Shown here piece after piece: positions 51,253 to 53,472 of a stretch of 53,472 nucleotides of DNA. How positions within the stretch are numbered: position 1 is the first letter of the stretch; the number at the start of each line of letters is the position of its first letter. A program made the position numbers and the translations under genes. This DNA comes from Bacillus sp. FJAT-29790 (GTDB lineage: Bacteria; Bacillota; Bacilli; Bacillales; Cytobacillaceae), in NCBI RefSeq assembly GCF_019039215.1, contig NZ_JAHNZZ010000005.1, positions 1 through 53,472 on the forward strand. The letters are read 5' to 3'. The notes beneath the pieces were generated by a model. The model searched no databases. It saw only the letters and a list, made by a program, of their open reading frames with translations, and was not told where the DNA came from.

Positions 51253-52728
51253 TTAGCGAATATAATTTAATGGATCTTGCAAGCTTCCATTTTTATAAAG
51301 TTCAAAATGTAAATGTACGCCTGTAGAATCCCCAGTTGAGCCCATGATACCGATTTTAGAACCTTTTGATACAGTTTGGCCTGCGCTTACATCAATCGAA
51401 GCGAGGTGGGCATAAATGGTGCGGTAGCCATTTTGATGATCAATGACAATTTTATTCCCAAAACCGTTAGCCCATCCTGCAGATACGACAACGCCATTAT
51501 CTGCCGCTTTAATCGTACGGTTGCTCGGTCTTGCGATATCAATGCCTTTATGCATTTTCCCCCAGCGGTATCCAACTTTACTTGAAATATATCCGCCAAC
51601 CGCCGGCCAGACAAAGCTTCCTTCGCCACGTGATGGGATAACTTTTGTTCCTTTAACCACAATATGTTTAACAGGCTGTTGAAGAATTTCCTCTTTAACT
51701 AGCTCTTTTTTAACTGTTTGACCATTTTGTTCGGAAATATGATAGGTTGCTGATCGCACCCCATCTTTCCCTTCTTGTTTTACCTTTGTATCCCCTTTGA
51801 ACATCGAAGAATTCTCTACAACTTCTTTTTCAAATGGAATTGTTTCTTTATTGAAATATTCCTTGTCAACGATCACTTGAACATATGGTTTTAAGATTGT
51901 TACATTCAATTCTTGATCAATTTGCAGAAGAGAATTTTCGGTTAAACCAGGATTGATTGCGAGCAGCTGCTTTAATTGAAGGCTATGGGCACTAGCAATT
52001 CCGCCAAGCACATCTCCTTCTTTTACTTTATACTTTATTTCTTCTATCGATCCTTTTTCGAGAAGTTTTACTGCCTGCTCGACAGACATGATTTGTTCGG
52101 GTTCAATTTTCCCTTCAGATACTGAAACTTCTTCAGATAGCCGAACGTCAAGTATACGAGTTTCATTTTCTTTTAATGGCGGGAATGTACCGTCTACGGA
52201 GGCTTTTTTCGCTTCTACTTCTTGCAGTTCATTTTCCGATACATATTTTAATTTTATTTGGTCGATTACTTCTTTAGCCTTTTCTTGATTTTCAACATAA
52301 GCTACAGGGCTTCCACCAATTACAAGTGCAGAGGCTTGAGCCTGTACATTAATTTCCTTTACAATTTCCTTTGCTACTTCTAGGTTATTAGCGATAGAAT
52401 TCGAGTGAAAGACTTGTTCCGGGACATAGGTTAACTTGGAATTAAGCGATAAGTTAAGATTCTTGTGAACAGCCTGCGACTCTTGCAATTTTTGATTAAC
52501 TAAGCTTTCAACCTCATTTTTATCTGAGACCGTGCCAATATATTGCTCATTGACATAAACATAAAAAACAGTCGTTATTTCCTCGGTGTTTGCCAAGGGA
52601 GAGGCTCCGCCCGTAATAGAAATAGCTGCTGCAGCAAATGCTGTTATTACTGCTTTTTTAAATATCGATTTTACTTTCTTATATGTATGGCTTTTAAGCG
52701 TTGTTAATTTATTGGTCGTTTCCTGCAC
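51253..52728 (-). CDS. Secreted M23 peptidoglycan endopeptidase with LysM and G5 domains
   Basis: 491 residues from a GTG at 52728, with TAGGAGG 9 bp upstream. The membrane or signal segment is at about 25-45. Next comes a YVNEQYIGTVSDKNEVESLV region, a LysM at about 235-280 (YKVKEGDVLGGIASAHSLQL), a G5 domain at about 280-355, and a C-terminal M23 peptidase with HKGIDIARP, the Gly-rich core, YAHLASIDV and HLHFELYKNG zinc/catalytic motifs. It cuts peptide cross-links of the cell wall. WalR-box sequences upstream make it a likely WalRK target next to the wal operon. Confidence 0.93.
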   Translation of the reverse strand: MQETTNKLTTLKSHTYKKVKSIFKKAVITAFAAAAISITGGASPLANTEEITTVFYVYVNEQYIGTVSDKNEVESLVNQKLQESQAVHKNLNLSLNSKLTYVPEQVFHSNSIANNLEVAKEIVKEINVQAQASALVIGGSPVAYVENQEKAKEVIDQIKLKYVSENELQEVEAKKASVDGTFPPLKENETRILDVRLSEEVSVSEGKIEPEQIMSVEQAVKLLEKGSIEEIKYKVKEGDVLGGIASAHSLQLKQLLAINPGLTENSLLQIDQELNVTILKPYVQVIVDKEYFNKETIPFEKEVVENSSMFKGDTKVKQEGKDGVRSATYHISEQNGQTVKKELVKEEILQQPVKHIVVKGTKVIPSRGEGSFVWPAVGGYISSKVGYRWGKMHKGIDIARPSNRTIKAADNGVVVSAGWANGFGNKIVIDHQNGYRTIYAHLASIDVSAGQTVSKGSKIGIMGSTGDSTGVHLHFELYKNGSLQDPLNYIR

Positions 52729-52861
52729 TGTTACATCCTCCTAGACTACGGCAACAAACACACTTTAATATAGTGCTATGTAACTAGTTTTATTCCCTGC
52801 CAGAATTTTCACTTCTCTACTTTATCATAAAAGCATCTCAATAGATTAGTAGACTTCATAA

Positions 52862-52878
52862 TGTAACAGAAATGTATA
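52862..52878 (+). promoter_or_regulatory. Imperfect WalR box
   Basis: TGTAAC-AGAAA-TGTATA, one mismatch to TGTWAH-N5-TGTWAH, about 135 bp upstream of the M23 peptidase start and on the opposite strand. Confidence 0.35.
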
Positions 52879-53069
52879 ATTATTGACATTTTATTACTAT
52901 TTCATAATTGATTAAGGCGATTGTAATCGAATTTTGTCAAAAATAGAGAATATATTAAGAAATAACGCTATAATAAGTGGTTTTTCGGGGTGTTTTTTTA
53001 AAAAAATATCGATTTAAGCCGGGGAACAAGGTTAATTTCAGCCTTTTTCCTGAAATTTTTTATTGTTTT

Positions 53070-53086
53070 ATTACATTTGTGTAACA
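53070..53086 (-). promoter_or_regulatory. WalR box upstream of the M23 peptidase
   Basis: Minus strand TGTTAC-ACAAA-TGTAAT, an exact match to TGTWAH-N5-TGTWAH in the direction of the M23 gene, about 340 bp before its start codon. The distance is long, so the promoter position matters. Confidence 0.5.
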
Positions 53087-53119
53087 AAAAGGAGCATGAC
53101 TATTGTCATGCTCCTTTTT
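53086..53119. terminator. Terminator after the tRNA genes
   Basis: AAAAAGGAGCATGAC and GTCATGCTCCTTTTT: perfect 15-bp arms, loop TATT, 5 bp after tRNA-Phe. Confidence 0.9.
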
Positions 53120-53124
53120 CAGGA

Positions 53125-53197
53125 TGGCTCAGGACGGAATCGAACCGCCGACACAAGGATTTTCAGTCCTTTGCTCTACCGACTGAGCTACTGAGCC
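53125..53197 (-). tRNA. tRNA-Phe (GAA)
   Basis: 73 nt. Acceptor stem GGCTCAG/CTGAGCC, D arm AGCTCAGTCGGTAGAGC, anticodon loop CTGAAAA (GAA) on stem AAGGA/TCCTT, and T arm GGCGG-TTCGATT-CCGTC. No CCA is encoded; the sequence continues TCCTGAAAAAGG into the terminator. Confidence 0.95.
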
Positions 53198-53411
53198 ATA
53201 TATAGTATTGTTTCCTAAATTTCGATTGTGGGCATACTGTGTTCCAAAGCGATGCGTTCTTTGTCACAGTTTTTATATGGTTGCCATCCAGGAATATATT
53301 GCTTCGACACTGCAAATTTTTATAATCAGCTAACGAAACATAATAAAATATATATATGACAGTCAGCAAGGTAGCCGTCCTTGCCAGCCGCTTACTAACT
53401 GTCATGTGCCA

Positions 53412-53472
53412 TGACCCCTACGGGATTCGAACCCGTGTTACCGCCGTGAAAGGGCGGTGTCTTAACCGCTTG
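53412..53472 (-). tRNA. tRNA-Glu (TTC), 5' end outside the window
   Basis: The minus strand reads CAAGCGGTTAAGACACCGCC then CTTTCAC GGCGG; anticodon TTC lies on stem CCGCC/GGCGG. The T arm ACGGGTTCGAATCCCGT and acceptor 3' strand AGGGGTC are present. About the first 11-15 nt lie beyond the edge. No CCA is encoded. About 214 bp of unassigned sequence separates it from tRNA-Phe. Confidence 0.95.

Noticed and set aside
53163-53405. 80-codon frame on the minus strand between the tRNAs
   Set aside because: It overlaps most of tRNA-Phe and ends in tRNA sequence; no ribosome site or protein-like conservation.

Overview
The window looks like chromosomal DNA of a low-GC, spore-forming Bacillaceae species (Bacillus in the broad sense, neither B. 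subtilis nor B. cereus). Supporting signs are the class IV polyhydroxyalkanoate (PHA) cluster phaP-phaQ/phaRBC, a CotA-type laccase behind a SigK-like promoter, Bacillus-type rrn tandem promoters, and the complete walR-walK-walH-walI-walJ-htrC-rlmH block that lies near oriC in Bacillales. The left edge is the 5' end of a minus-strand 16S rRNA gene. The right edge holds tRNA-Phe and a cut tRNA-Glu.

Layout. 0-9 kb: rrn promoters, a VWA lipoprotein, a glutaredoxin, the RNA helicase DbpA, two small proteins and the PHA cluster. 9-22.7 kb: metabolic genes, many under riboswitches. queF has a preQ1-I switch, an amino-acid ABC transporter has a lysine switch, and a serA-like gene has a glycine switch with a ZTP switch further upstream. 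The same stretch holds a divergent LysR/CofE-like pair, a chromosomal ParM-ParR pair with a GTAAAC-iteron centromere-like region, a VOC protein and SelO. 22.7-42.9 kb: an accessory block of transporters, two ECF sigma/anti-sigma pairs, secreted enzymes, laccase, chemoreceptor and gene fragments. 42.9-53.5 kb: rlmH, a CxxH/CxxC protein, a DnaA-box cluster, htrC, the wal operon, an M23 peptidase with a WalR box, and tRNAs.

Main discovery. The last codons of rlmH (Gly-Glu-Pro-Tyr-His-Lys-stop) recur five times, in the same orientation, at about 22.73, 31.76, 36.17, 38.22 and 40.50 kb, with mostly synonymous differences. Most copies sit inside a roughly 50-bp imperfect palindrome. Staphylococcal SCC elements insert at exactly this place, the rlmH 3' end, and leave such direct repeats. 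The 22.7-42.9 kb block therefore reads as a tandem array of five SCC-like cassettes (about 9.0, 4.4, 2.0, 2.3 and 2.4 kb) downstream of rlmH. No recombinase gene lies in the window, so they would have to be moved in trans or be fixed relics.

Other points of interest: four copies of a GC-rich, hairpin-forming intergenic repeat of about 130 bp; a near-perfect 31-bp palindrome over the phaQ promoter; an unassigned multi-arm RNA structure inside the lysine transporter operon; and the two-riboswitch leader of the serA-like gene, which would couple serine synthesis to both one-carbon stress (ZTP) and glycine.
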